Notes: generated from the letters alone by a model not told the origin. DNA of 12,878 nt from Pseudomonadota bacterium (GCA_023439425.1 JAEXNZ010000081.1:1-12878); one strand, 5' to 3'; positions 1 to 7,586 are shown, counted from the stretch's first letter. Numbers and translations: made by a program.

Positions 1-155
1 TTCACGGCGTGTCCCGTACCCCCCATCCGATGGCCCCAAGCACGTAGACCTGCAGCCCAAGGCTCTGGCTCTGGCTTCTGGCTGTAACCTGACTGTCAAG
101 GCTTGTCCGCTCCGCAATGCACCGCTACCCTGACCGCGCATTACATTGGCCCGGC
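1..155. other. Leader upstream of dnaE, possible end of a preceding gene
   Basis: No gene can be assigned. All three forward frames enter the window open and close at 45-47 (TAG), 85-87 (TAA) and 131-133 (TGA), so the 3' end of an upstream gene (rnhB is the usual neighbour of dnaE in related genomes) could lie here, but the pieces are too short to identify. A short GGCTCT-like repeat run occupies 61-84. A weak promoter candidate is TTGTCC at 103-108 and TACCCT at 126-131 with 17-nt spacing; this is guesswork because neither box is close to consensus. Confidence 0.4.
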
Positions 156-3100
156 ATGTCCACTTCCCGTTTCGTACATCTTCACGTCCACACCGAGTTT
201 TCGCTGGCGGATTCGACCATCCGTGTCCCGGCGAAACCGGATCAGGCTGACCCGAAAAAGGCCAAACAGGCCAATCTGCTCAGCCGCGCCGTCGAACTGC
301 AGTTGCCGGCCCTGGCCGTCACCGACCTGAACAACCTGTTCGCGCTGGTCAAGTTCTACAAGGCCGCCGAGACGGTGGGCATCAAGCCCATTGCCGGGGC
401 CGACGTGATGATTGCCGAAGAAGGCATGACGCCGTGGCGGATGACCCTGCTGTGTCGCGACCGGGAGGGCTACCTGAGCCTGTCGCGCCTGCTCACCCGC
501 GCCTGGATGGAAGGCCATCGGCCGGAAGGCGGCGTGGCCGTGCATCCGGACTGGCTCAAGGCCGGCTGCCACAACCTGTTTGCGCTGGCCGGCCGTGAAA
601 GCCTGGCCGGTCGCCTGGCCGGTGAAGGCCGGCATGATCTGGCCGAACAGCAGCTCGCCGACTGGCAGCGTGTGTTCGGCGATGGCCTGCACCTGGAACT
701 GACCCGTACCGGTCGCGAGGGCGAAGAAGCCTTCAACCAGTTCGCGCTGATGGCCGCCGGCCAGCGTGGCCTGCCGGTGGTGGCCAGCAACGACGTGCGC
801 TTCCTGCGCCCGGACGATTTCAGCGCGCACGAAGCGCGCGTGTGCATTTCCTCCGGCCGCGTGCTGGATGACCCCAAGCGCCCGCGCGACTACAGCGAGC
901 AGCAGTATCTGAAGTCGCCCGAGGAAATGTGCGCGCTGTTCGCCGACATTCCCGATGCCATCGACAACACCCTGGCGCTGGCTGAACGCTGCAACGTGGA
1001 AATGCGGCTGGGCACCTACTTCCTGCCCAACTACCCGGTGCCCGACAACGAGACGCTGGACAGCTGGATCTGCAGCGAGTCGCGCAAGGGTCTGGAAGCG
1101 CGCCTGGAAAAGAATCCGCTGGCCGAAGGCAAGACCCGCGAAGAGTACTTCGAACGGCTGGAATTCGAGCTGGCCACCATCATCAAGATGGGCTTCCCCG
1201 GCTACTTCCTGATCGTGGCCGACTTCATCCAGTGGGGCAAGAACCAGGGCATTCCGATTGGCCCAGGCCGTGGTTCCGGTGCCGGTTCACTGGTGGCGTG
1301 GGCGCTGCAGATCACCGATCTGGACCCCCTGCCCTATAACCTGCTGTTCGAGCGGTTCCTCAACCCTGAACGCGTGTCGATGCCCGACTTCGACATCGAC
1401 TTCTGCATGGACCGCCGCGACGAGGTCATCGACTACGTCGCGCGCAAGTACGGGCGCGAGCGGGTCAGCCAGATCATCACTTACGGCACCATGGCTGCCA
1501 AGGCGGTGGTGCGTGACTCCGGGCGCGTGCTCGGCTTCCCGTATGGCCTGGTCGATGGCGTTTCCAAGCTGATTCCCAACATCCTGGGCATTTCGCTCAA
1601 GGACGCGATGGGCGAAGGCAAGGATTCGGAAATGGCCTCGCCGGAGCTGATCCAGCGCTACCAGTCCGAAGACGAAGTGCGCGACCTGATCGACCTGGCG
1701 CGGCAGCTCGAAGACCTCACCCGCAACGCCGGCAAACACGCCGGTGGCGTGGTGATCGCGCCGGAGCCGCTGGCCGAGTTCTGCCCGCTGTTCGCCGAAC
1801 ATGACGAAGGCGGCCGTGGCCGCAACCCGGTCACCCAATTCGACAAGAACGACGTCGAAGAAGTCGGCCTGGTGAAGTTCGACTTCCTTGGCCTGCGCAC
1901 GCTGACCATCATTGACTGGGCAGTGAAGGCGATCAACAAGCGGCATGCGCGCGCCGGCATTCCGCCGGTGGACATCACCGCCATTCCGCTGGATGACGCG
2001 CCCACCTACAAGGACATCTTCGCCAACGGCAACACCGGCGCGGTATTCCAGTTTGAATCCTCGGGCATGCGCCGCCTGCTGAAGGACGCGCGCCCCGACC
2101 GTTTCGAAGACCTGATCGCGCTGGTGTCGCTGTACCGCCCCGGCCCGATGGACCTGATTCCCTCCTTCAACGCGCGTAAGCACGGCCAGGAAGAAATCAT
2201 CTATCCCGATCCGCGCACCGAAGCCATCCTCAAGGACACCTACGGCATCATGGTGTACCAGGAGCAGGTGATGCAGATGGCGCAGATCGTCGGCGGCTAC
2301 TCGCTGGGCGGCGCGGATCTGCTGCGCCGCGCGATGGGCAAGAAGGTGCCGGCTGAAATGGCCAAGCACCGCGAGATCTTTCGCGAGGGTGCGGCCAAGG
2401 GAGGCGTCGACGGTCCCAAGGCCGACGAAATCTTCGACCTGATGGAAAAGTTCGCCGGCTACGGCTTCAACAAGTCGCACGCTGCCGCGTACGCGCTGGT
2501 CAGTTACCAGACGGCCTGGCTCAAGCGTCACTACCCTGCCGAGTTCATGGCCGCGACGCTGTCGTCGGACATGGACAACACCGACAAGGTGGTCGGCTTC
2601 CTGGCTGAAGTACGCAACCTGGGCCTGACCGTGCTGCCGCCGAAGGTCAACGAATCGGCGTACATGTTCGAGGCCTCCAGTGCCGACACCATCCAGTACG
2701 GCCTGGGCGCGATCAAGGGCGTCGGCCAGGGCGCATGCGAAGCGGTGGTGGACGAGCGCATCGCCAAAGGACGCTACGAATCGCTGCTGGATTTCTGCAT
2801 GCGCATCGAGTCTGGCAAGCTTAATCGCCGCACGCTTGAGGCGATGATCAACTGCGGCGCGCTGGATGGCCTGGGCAAGAACCGCGCCTCGCTGATGCTG
2901 CAGTTGCCGGAAGTGCTCAAGGCCACCGACCAGATGTCGCGCGAGAAAGCCTCGGGCCAGAACTCGCTGTTTGGCGCGCCGGACCCGGTCAGCACCGCGA
3001 TGCAGCTGGACCTGCCCGAAGCCAAGGAATGGGCGCTGGCGCAGTTGCTGGAAGGCGAGCGCGAAACGCTTGGCTTCTACCTCAGCGGTCATCCCTTCGA

Positions 3101-3737
3101 CCCGTGGGCGGAGGACGTCAAGGAACTGGTCGGCACCGACCTGGGCATGCTGGAAAAACTTATTCCTCCGGCCCGCCCCAGCAAGGACGGCGAAAAACGT
3201 GCCTGGCGCCAGGAAACCCCGGTGATCCTGGCTGGGCTAGTGGTCGGCGTGCGCCGCAAGGGCGAAAGCCAGATCTTCATGCAGCTGGAAGACGGCCGTG
3301 GCCGGGTCGAGTGCAGTGCCTTCTCTGACGGCCTGGCCGAATTCGGCCACCTGATGACCAAGGACCGCATCCTGGTGGTCAAGGGTGGCCTGCGCGAGGA
3401 CGAGTTCAACGGCGGCTACGCGCTGCGCATCCGCCAGTGCTGGGATTACGAGGAAATCTGCGCCAACTACGCGACCCGGCTGTCGCTGCGCCTGGACCTG
3501 CGCCAGGGCGACCCGGTGTGGAGCCGCGTGAACGCGCTGCTGGACCGCCACCGCCCTGGCCGCACGCCCCTGCGCCTGGACCTGCTGCTGGGCTCGCCAC
3601 AGGGCCCGGTGGCGGGCATGCTCGACGTGGGCGGCGAGACCGCCGTACGCGTGGACAGCCAGCTGGTGGACGCGTTGCGGGCCGATCCGGCGGTGCGCAC
3701 GCTGAAGGTCCGCTACAGCCCGCCCTGGGCCAATTGA
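156..3737 (+). CDS. dnaE: DNA polymerase III subunit alpha (DnaE)
   Basis: Replicative DNA polymerase catalytic subunit, 1193 aa (E. coli DnaE is 1160). The start at 156 gives MSTSRFVHLHVHTEFS, which aligns with the N-terminus of the family; the ATG at 117 would only add 13 unrelated residues. Domains seen in order: PHP domain (about 5-280, HxH at H10/H12), polymerase core with GPGRGSGAGS at 369-378, catalytic aspartates in PDFDIDF (D411, D413) and KFDFLGL (D576), helix-hairpin-helix around AIKGVGQG (852), beta-clamp-binding motif QNSLF at 935-939, OB fold about 1022-1100, and a C-terminal tau-binding region. No clear Shine-Dalgarno precedes the ATG. Relative to E. coli there is an insertion of about 14 residues between S16 and D57, and some PHP metal ligands are lost (D57 is followed by Leu rather than His; R215 replaces a His). 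Proofreading therefore presumably rests with DnaQ. Confidence 0.98.
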   Translation: MSTSRFVHLHVHTEFSLADSTIRVPAKPDQADPKKAKQANLLSRAVELQLPALAVTDLNNLFALVKFYKAAETVGIKPIAGADVMIAEEGMTPWRMTLLCRDREGYLSLSRLLTRAWMEGHRPEGGVAVHPDWLKAGCHNLFALAGRESLAGRLAGEGRHDLAEQQLADWQRVFGDGLHLELTRTGREGEEAFNQFALMAAGQRGLPVVASNDVRFLRPDDFSAHEARVCISSGRVLDDPKRPRDYSEQQYLKSPEEMCALFADIPDAIDNTLALAERCNVEMRLGTYFLPNYPVPDNETLDSWICSESRKGLEARLEKNPLAEGKTREEYFERLEFELATIIKMGFPGYFLIVADFIQWGKNQGIPIGPGRGSGAGSLVAWALQITDLDPLPYNLLFERFLNPERVSMPDFDIDFCMDRRDEVIDYVARKYGRERVSQIITYGTMAAKAVVRDSGRVLGFPYGLVDGVSKLIPNILGISLKDAMGEGKDSEMASPELIQRYQSEDEVRDLIDLARQLEDLTRNAGKHAGGVVIAPEPLAEFCPLFAEHDEGGRGRNPVTQFDKNDVEEVGLVKFDFLGLRTLTIIDWAVKAINKRHARAGIPPVDITAIPLDDAPTYKDIFANGNTGAVFQFESSGMRRLLKDARPDRFEDLIALVSLYRPGPMDLIPSFNARKHGQEEIIYPDPRTEAILKDTYGIMVYQEQVMQMAQIVGGYSLGGADLLRRAMGKKVPAEMAKHREIFREGAAKGGVDGPKADEIFDLMEKFAGYGFNKSHAAAYALVSYQTAWLKRHYPAEFMAATLSSDMDNTDKVVGFLAEVRNLGLTVLPPKVNESAYMFEASSADTIQYGLGAIKGVGQGACEAVVDERIAKGRYESLLDFCMRIESGKLNRRTLEAMINCGALDGLGKNRASLMLQLPEVLKATDQMSREKASGQNSLFGAPDPVSTAMQLDLPEAKEWALAQLLEGERETLGFYLSGHPFDPWAEDVKELVGTDLGMLEKLIPPARPSKDGEKRAWRQETPVILAGLVVGVRRKGESQIFMQLEDGRGRVECSAFSDGLAEFGHLMTKDRILVVKGGLREDEFNGGYALRIRQCWDYEEICANYATRLSLRLDLRQGDPVWSRVNALLDRHRPGRTPLRLDLLLGSPQGPVAGMLDVGGETAVRVDSQLVDALRADPAVRTLKVRYSPPWAN

Positions 3738-3813
3738 CCCACCAGACGACTGCGTACGGGGTATTTCGGCGCATTCGGCTACACTTTCCCTCTTTACTTC
3801 ACGACGGCTTCCG

Positions 3814-4773
3814 ATGAATCCGAACTATCTCGACTTCGAGCAACCCATCGCTGATCTGGAAGCCAAGATCCAGGAGCTGCGCAGCGCCAGCGCCGGCCCG
3901 GCGGTCAATGTCGAGGCCGAAGTGCACGCCCTGCAGGACAAGCTGCGGGTGCGCACCGCGCAGATCTTCCGCAACCTGACCTCGTGGCAGGTGCTGCAGC
4001 TGGCGCGCCATCCGCAGCGCCCGTACACCCTGGATTACATCCGCATCTTCTGTGACGAGTTCCAGGAGCTGGCCGGCGACCGCGCCTTCGCCGACGACAA
4101 GGCGATTGTCGGCGGCCTGGCTCGCATTGGCGGCCGCCCGGTGATGCTGATCGGCCATCAGAAGGGCCGTGACACCAAGGAAAAGATCAAGCGCAACTTC
4201 GGCATGCCCAAGCCGGAGGGTTACCGCAAGGCGCTGCGCCTGATGAAGATGGCCGAGCGCTTTGGCCTGCCGGTGCTGACCCTGATCGACACCGCCGGTG
4301 CCTGGCCGGGTATTGACGCCGAGTCACGCGGCCAGTCCGAAGCGATTGCGCGCAACCTGATGGAGATGGCCGAGCTGAAGGTGCCGGTGATCTGCACCGT
4401 GATCGGCGAAGGTGGCTCCGGCGGCGCGCTGGCGCTGGGCGTGGGCGACCGCACCATCATGCTGGAATACAGCGTGTACTCGACCATCAGCCCGGAAGGC
4501 TGTGCCTCGATTCTGTGGAAAGACGCAGGCAAGGCCAAGGAAGCGGCCGAGCAGCTGGGTCTGACCGCCCCGCGCCTGAAGGGGCTGGGCCTGGTCGACA
4601 AGGTGGTGCGCGAGCCCACCGGCGGCGCACACCGCAACCCGACCGCCATGGGCAAGCGCCTGAAGGCCGTGCTGCTCAACGAGCTGGACGCGCTGGAGAA
4701 GTTGTCCACGGAAGATCTGCTGCAGAAGCGCTATGAGCGCCTGCGCAGCTATGGTGCGTCCGAACCCGCCTGA
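3814..4773 (+). CDS. accA: Acetyl-CoA carboxylase carboxyltransferase subunit alpha (AccA)
   Basis: Alpha subunit of the carboxyltransferase that moves CO2 from biotin on AccB to acetyl-CoA, giving malonyl-CoA, the first step of fatty-acid synthesis; it works as an alpha2beta2 complex with AccD in the cytoplasm. The protein is 319 aa, the same length as E. coli AccA. An N-terminal helical segment (about 1-70) precedes the crotonase-like fold. Visible family signatures are RNFGMPKPEGYRKALRLM starting at R127, the LIDTAGAWPG segment, and the glycine-rich GEGGSGGA at 198-205 that forms the oxyanion/CoA pocket. It starts 76 bp after dnaE, the standard neighbourhood. A plausible -10 box, TACACT, lies at 3780-3785, so it may have its own promoter; no good -35 is visible. 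It ends in a SMAG palindrome pair. Confidence 0.98.
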   Translation: MNPNYLDFEQPIADLEAKIQELRSASAGPAVNVEAEVHALQDKLRVRTAQIFRNLTSWQVLQLARHPQRPYTLDYIRIFCDEFQELAGDRAFADDKAIVGGLARIGGRPVMLIGHQKGRDTKEKIKRNFGMPKPEGYRKALRLMKMAERFGLPVLTLIDTAGAWPGIDAESRGQSEAIARNLMEMAELKVPVICTVIGEGGSGGALALGVGDRTIMLEYSVYSTISPEGCASILWKDAGKAKEAAEQLGLTAPRLKGLGLVDKVVREPTGGAHRNPTAMGKRLKAVLLNELDALEKLSTEDLLQKRYERLRSYGASEPA

Positions 4774-4787
4774 TGGGCGTGCCCCGG

Positions 4788-4812
4788 GTCACGACCAACG
4801 GGCGTGACCTAC
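4788..4812 (-). repeat. SMAG/REP palindrome (GTAG head, 9-3-9 stem)
   Basis: Read on the minus strand it begins GTAG (4812-4809), then a 9-bp arm, a 3-nt loop and a 9-bp arm with one mismatch (plus-strand arms gtcacgacc and gggcgtgac). It belongs to the ACCGTTGGT-core type seen repeatedly in this window. It lies 14 bp after the accA stop and faces the element at 4854. Identification as the SMAG class of Stenotrophomonas is from memory of that family. Confidence 0.85.
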
Positions 4813-4814
4813 CC

Positions 4815-4853
4815 CCGCACGAACCACGCGGTACCGCCGCACGAACCACGCGG
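4815..4853. repeat. 17-bp direct repeat between two SMAG elements
   Basis: ccgcacgaaccacgcgg occurs at 4815-4831 and again, identically, at 4837-4853, a 22-bp period. The pair fills exactly the space between the two inward-facing SMAG elements. Each copy has complementary ends (ccgc/gcgg). No coding function is apparent. Confidence 0.85.
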
Positions 4854-4878
4854 GTAGCTCACGACCGTTGGTCGTGAG
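4854..4878 (+). repeat. SMAG/REP palindrome (perfect 9-3-9)
   Basis: GTAG head at 4854-4857, then arms ctcacgacc (4858-4866) and ggtcgtgag (4870-4878), perfectly complementary, with loop GTT. It ends 7 bp from the hemJ stop, so with 4788-4812 it lies between two convergent genes and may help end transcription from both sides, although no T-tract follows. Confidence 0.9.
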
Positions 4879-4885
4879 CCCTCCA

Positions 4886-5341
4886 TCAGAACGGCTTGGC
4901 CAGCACCAGCCACACCACCCCAATGAACAGCACCAGCGGCAGCTCATTGAACCAGCGCAGCGCGCGCGAAGATGGCAGCGTTTTTCCCTTCACTGCGCCC
5001 TTCAACAAGCGCCCGGTCCAGGTGAAGTACACCAGCAGCAGCACCACCAGCCCCAGCTTGGCATGCAGCCAGCCGGCCGCCCCCGGTGCCACCATGGTCG
5101 GGAAATCCGGGAACACCCGGTAACCCAGCCACAGCACCAGGCCCAGCACCAGCGCGATGCCGAACATCATGTGGCCAAACCGATACAGGCGCAGGCCCAT
5201 CAGCTGCAGCCGCTCCACCACCGGCAGCTGCCCGGCGGTCTCGCTCAGGTTGACCAGGATGCGCGGCAGGTAGAACCCCGATGCCATCCACGCCACCACG
5301 AACACCAGGTGGAAGGTCTTGACCCAGTAATAGGACTGCAT
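4886..5341 (-). CDS. hemJ: HemJ-type protoporphyrinogen IX oxidase (CopD-like membrane protein)
   Basis: Membrane protein of 151 aa matching the HemJ/UPF0093 family, which oxidises protoporphyrinogen IX to protoporphyrin IX in haem synthesis. Four hydrophobic segments are visible (about 6-26, 54-76, 92-108, 133-148). Family-typical features are the N-terminal WVKTFH with H11, FYLPR at 23-27, GWLHAKLG with H93 and K95, and the C-terminal RWFNELP (129-135). Length fits the family (about 140-150 aa). The start ATG at 5341 is preceded on the minus strand by GGAG about 9 nt upstream. It stands alone, divergent from the methyltransferase and convergent with accA. Relatives are often labelled only 'CopD family'; a non-HemJ CopD-like role is the main alternative. 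Expected in the inner membrane. Confidence 0.78.
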   Translation of the reverse strand: MQSYYWVKTFHLVFVVAWMASGFYLPRILVNLSETAGQLPVVERLQLMGLRLYRFGHMMFGIALVLGLVLWLGYRVFPDFPTMVAPGAAGWLHAKLGLVVLLLVYFTWTGRLLKGAVKGKTLPSSRALRWFNELPLVLFIGVVWLVLAKPF

Positions 5342-5471
5342 GCGCTTGCTCCGGCGGCTGGCGTGGAATGTCGTTCATTTTCACCCATTCCCCTGATCCG
5401 CGCATGCGCGACGCTTTGACGCACGCCGCTCCGCTACCATGGCGTCCGTTTCCTGCCATTCCCCTGCACGC
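5342..5471. promoter_or_regulatory. Divergent intergenic region hemJ / methyltransferase
   Basis: 130 bp between two divergent starts must hold promoters for both genes. A perfect 12-bp palindrome cgcgcatgcgcg lies at 5399-5410. Toward the methyltransferase, TTGACG (5416-5421) and TACCAT (5435-5440) resemble sigma-70 boxes, but their 13-nt spacing is too short for a normal promoter, so probably only one of them is real. No clear minus-strand promoter was found. Confidence 0.35.
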
Positions 5472-6065
5472 ATGACCAAGACCTACGACCACGCCTACTT
5501 CCAGCGCTGGTATCAGCCCGACCAGACCGGAGGGGCCGCGCGGCTGGCACGCAAGGTGGCGCTGGCGGTGGCCACGGCCGAGTACTACCTGGAGCGCCCG
5601 ATCCGCACCGTGCTGGACATCGGGGCCGGCGAGGCGGCGTGGCGCGCGCCCTTGCTCAAGCTGCGCCCGCGGGTGCAGTACATGGGGTTCGACAGCAGCG
5701 AATACGCGGTGCAGCGCTTCGGGCGCAGCCGCAACCTGCACCCGGCGCGGGTGGGCGACTTTGCCTGGCTGCGCCCCTGCCCGCCGGTGGACCTGCTGGT
5801 CTGCGCCGATGTCATGCACTACGTCCCCAGCCGCGAGCTGCGCCCGGCCCTGGCCGGCTTTGCCGAACTCACCGCCGGGGTGGCGTTCCTGGAGGCGTTC
5901 ACGGCGGAAGATGAGTTCGAGGGTGACCATGAGGGCTTCCAGGCGCGGCCTGCCGGTTGGTATCGTCGGCATCTGAAGGCAGAGGGGTTTACCGCGCTGG
6001 GCTCGCATTGCTGGCTGTCGCCGGCGTTGTCCGGACACGCCGCAGCCTTGGAACGAGGGTCGTAG
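5472..6065 (+). CDS. Class I SAM-dependent methyltransferase, substrate unknown
   Basis: Small Rossmann-fold methyltransferase of 197 aa. Motif I is VLDIGAGEAAW at 47-57 (SAM-binding glycine loop), the acidic ribose-binding residue is in GFDSSE at 72-77, and ADVMHYV at 112-118 is the post-strand-4 motif. The C-terminal part carries GWYRRHLKAEGF (162-173), common in methyltransferase domain family 11/25 proteins. The substrate cannot be read from sequence. I chose the ATG at 5472 because an in-frame ATG at 5439 sits inside the probable -10 region and would add 11 residues of poor quality. The TAG stop (6063-6065) is the TAG of a SMAG element. Cytoplasmic; no operon partner. Confidence 0.85.
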   Translation: MTKTYDHAYFQRWYQPDQTGGAARLARKVALAVATAEYYLERPIRTVLDIGAGEAAWRAPLLKLRPRVQYMGFDSSEYAVQRFGRSRNLHPARVGDFAWLRPCPPVDLLVCADVMHYVPSRELRPALAGFAELTAGVAFLEAFTAEDEFEGDHEGFQARPAGWYRRHLKAEGFTALGSHCWLSPALSGHAAALERGS

Positions 6066-6084
6066 AGCCACGCCCTGCGTGGCT
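6062..6084 (+). repeat. SMAG/REP palindrome that supplies the methyltransferase stop codon
   Basis: GTAG head at 6062-6065, followed by 8-bp arms agccacgc and gcgtggct around loop CCT. TAG at 6063-6065 is the in-frame stop of the methyltransferase. It pairs with 6107-6129 as an inverted copy. Confidence 0.93.
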
Positions 6085-6106
6085 GCTCCAGGGTCCGGCA
6101 CCGCAT

Positions 6107-6129
6107 AGCCACGCAGGGCGTGGCTCTAC
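6107..6129 (-). repeat. SMAG/REP palindrome, exact inverted copy of 6062-6084
   Basis: All 23 bases are the reverse complement of 6062-6084, separated by a 22-bp spacer, with GTAG heads facing outward. RNA from either strand could fold either as two small hairpins or one 23-bp stem. It may act as terminator or RNA stabiliser for the methyltransferase transcript. Confidence 0.93.
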
Positions 6130-6226
6130 GTGTCTCACACCGCCATGAAACTTCCCGTATTAAGGCGCTTCACACCCCGATGCGGTATGCTGCGCGGCAA
6201 CATATGACCATACATATTCGGACGCC
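6130..6226 (+). promoter_or_regulatory. Leader and probable promoter region of phaZ
   Basis: 97 bp between the SMAG pair and the phaZ start. TATGCT at 6186-6191 is a candidate -10; no convincing -35 lies upstream. Just before the start is an unusually AT-rich patch (6200-6218) with acatat repeated at 6200 and 6212, and atatg/catat as an inverted pair. There is no Shine-Dalgarno sequence in front of the ATG at 6227. Confidence 0.35.
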
Positions 6227-7519
6227 ATGCTCTACCAGCTGCATGAGTTGACCCGCAACATGCTCGCCCCGTGGGTGCACCAGGCCCAGGCCAATGCCAA
6301 GTTCTTCGCCAATCCGGGCCACTGGTGGTCGCAGATGCCCGGTGCCGATCGTCTGGCGGCGGTGAACGAGCTGTTCCACCGCATCGGCAAGGATTACGAG
6401 AAGCCCGAATGGGGCATCAACGAAATCGAAGTGGACGGCGAGCGCGTGCCGATCGTGGTCCACGAAGAGGTCAGCAAGCCGTTCTGCAAGCTGCTGCGCT
6501 TCAAGCGCCACAGCAACGAAGCCGACCAGCTGCACACCATGCTCAACCAGCCGTTCGTGCTGGTCGTGGCTCCGCTGTCGGGCCACCACGCCACCCTGCT
6601 GCGTGACACCGTGCGCACCCTGCTGCGCGACCATCGCGTGTACGTGACCGACTGGGTCGACGCGCGCATGGTGCCGGCCAGCGAAGGCGAGTTCAGTCTG
6701 GACGACTACATCGCCTATGTGCAGGAATTCATTCGCCACCTGGGCGCGGAGAAGCTGCACGTGGTCAGCGTCTGCCAGCCGACCGTGCCGGTGCTGGCGG
6801 CGGTGTCACTGATGGCCAGCCGCGGCGAAACCACGCCGCGCACGCTGGTGATGATGGGCGGCCCGATTGATGCGCGCTGCAGCCCCACCGCAGTGAACAA
6901 CCTGGCCACGCAGAACCCGCTGTCGTGGTTCGAGAACAACGTGATCCACACCGTGCCGCCGGGCTACCCGGGTGTCGGCCGCCAGGTGTATCCCGGCTTC
7001 CTGCAGCACGCCGGATTCCTGTCGATGAACCCCAGTCGTCACTTCAGCTCGCACTGGGACTTCTATGCCGACCTGGTGAAGGGCGACATGGAAGACGCCG
7101 ACGCGCACCGCCGTTTCTACGACGAGTACAACGCGGTGCTGGACATGCCGGCACGCTACTACCTGGACACCATCCGCGTGGTGTTCCAGGAGTTCCTGCT
7201 GCCGCGCGGCGAATGGTTCGTCAACGGCGAACGGGTGGATCCGGGCGCGATCACCGGCACCGCACTGCTCAGCATTGAGGGCGAGCTGGACGATATCGCC
7301 GGCCTGGGCCAGACCGAAGCGGCGCAGGCACTGTGTACTGGCATTCCGGAAAAGCACCGCGAGCATTTCATCGTGGAAGGCGCGGGTCACTACGGCATCT
7401 TCAGCGGCCGTCGTTGGCGCGAAACCGTGTACCCGAAGGTGCGTGACTTCTTCGCCGCGCATGCGCAGAAGGCGGTGAAGCCGAAGAACGTGACGCCGAT
7501 CCGCAAGAAGGCCGGCTGA
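6227..7519 (+). CDS. phaZ: Intracellular polyhydroxybutyrate depolymerase (PhaZ1 type)
   Basis: Cysteine-type alpha/beta hydrolase that breaks down native intracellular PHB granules, 430 aa. The sequence closely follows Ralstonia eutropha PhaZ1, from MLYQLHE at the N-terminus to GHYGIFSGRRWRE near the C-terminus, which fixes the start despite the lack of a ribosome binding site. The catalytic residues fall at the same numbers as in R. eutropha: C183 (in SVCQPTVPV), D355 (in GELDD) and H388 (in GAGHYGIF). No signal peptide is present, in keeping with a cytoplasmic, granule-bound enzyme. The C-terminal tail is lysine-rich (AVKPKNVTPIRKKAG). No PHA synthase, phasin or PhaR gene is nearby, so the substrate in this organism is inferred only from the family. 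A SMAG triplet follows the stop. Confidence 0.93.
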   Translation: MLYQLHELTRNMLAPWVHQAQANAKFFANPGHWWSQMPGADRLAAVNELFHRIGKDYEKPEWGINEIEVDGERVPIVVHEEVSKPFCKLLRFKRHSNEADQLHTMLNQPFVLVVAPLSGHHATLLRDTVRTLLRDHRVYVTDWVDARMVPASEGEFSLDDYIAYVQEFIRHLGAEKLHVVSVCQPTVPVLAAVSLMASRGETTPRTLVMMGGPIDARCSPTAVNNLATQNPLSWFENNVIHTVPPGYPGVGRQVYPGFLQHAGFLSMNPSRHFSSHWDFYADLVKGDMEDADAHRRFYDEYNAVLDMPARYYLDTIRVVFQEFLLPRGEWFVNGERVDPGAITGTALLSIEGELDDIAGLGQTEAAQALCTGIPEKHREHFIVEGAGHYGIFSGRRWRETVYPKVRDFFAAHAQKAVKPKNVTPIRKKAG

Positions 7520-7524
7520 CGGGG

Positions 7525-7549
7525 GTATCGACCAACGGTCGATACCTAC
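7525..7549 (-). repeat. SMAG/REP palindrome (perfect 9-3-9)
   Basis: Plus-strand arms gtatcgacc and ggtcgatac are perfectly complementary around AAC and end in CTAC (GTAG on the minus strand, 7549-7546). It starts 6 bp after the phaZ stop. ACCGTTGGT-core type. Confidence 0.9.
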
Positions 7550-7558
7550 CCGCCGTTT

Positions 7559-7583
7559 GCATCGACCAACGGTCAATACATGC
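7559..7583 (-). repeat. Degenerate SMAG/REP palindrome
   Basis: Arms gcatcgacc and ggtcaatac with two mismatches around AAC; the head reads GCAT instead of GTAG on the minus strand. It keeps the core and spacing of its neighbours and looks like a decaying copy. Confidence 0.7.
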
Positions 7584-7586
7584 CCG

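Noticed and set aside
3..47. Possible C-terminal end of rnhB
   Set aside because: The few codons available (ending PMAPST) do not match the conserved RNase HII ending that I know, and all three frames are open, so no assignment is justified.
1287..3092. Long open frame (about 600 codons) on the minus strand inside dnaE
   Set aside because: It lies wholly antisense to the conserved polymerase core; the composition (rich in Arg, His, Val, Gln, Ala) is typical of the shadow frame of a GC-rich gene, and no domain is recognisable.
5416..5440. TTGACG/TACCAT as a standard sigma-70 promoter for the methyltransferase
   Set aside because: The spacing is 13 nt, too short for a normal promoter, so it is mentioned only within the region entry.
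4944..6101. Minus-strand frame of 385 codons covering hemJ, the intergenic region and the methyltransferase
   Set aside because: It crosses a divergent promoter region and is out of frame with the clearly recognisable HemJ and methyltransferase motifs.
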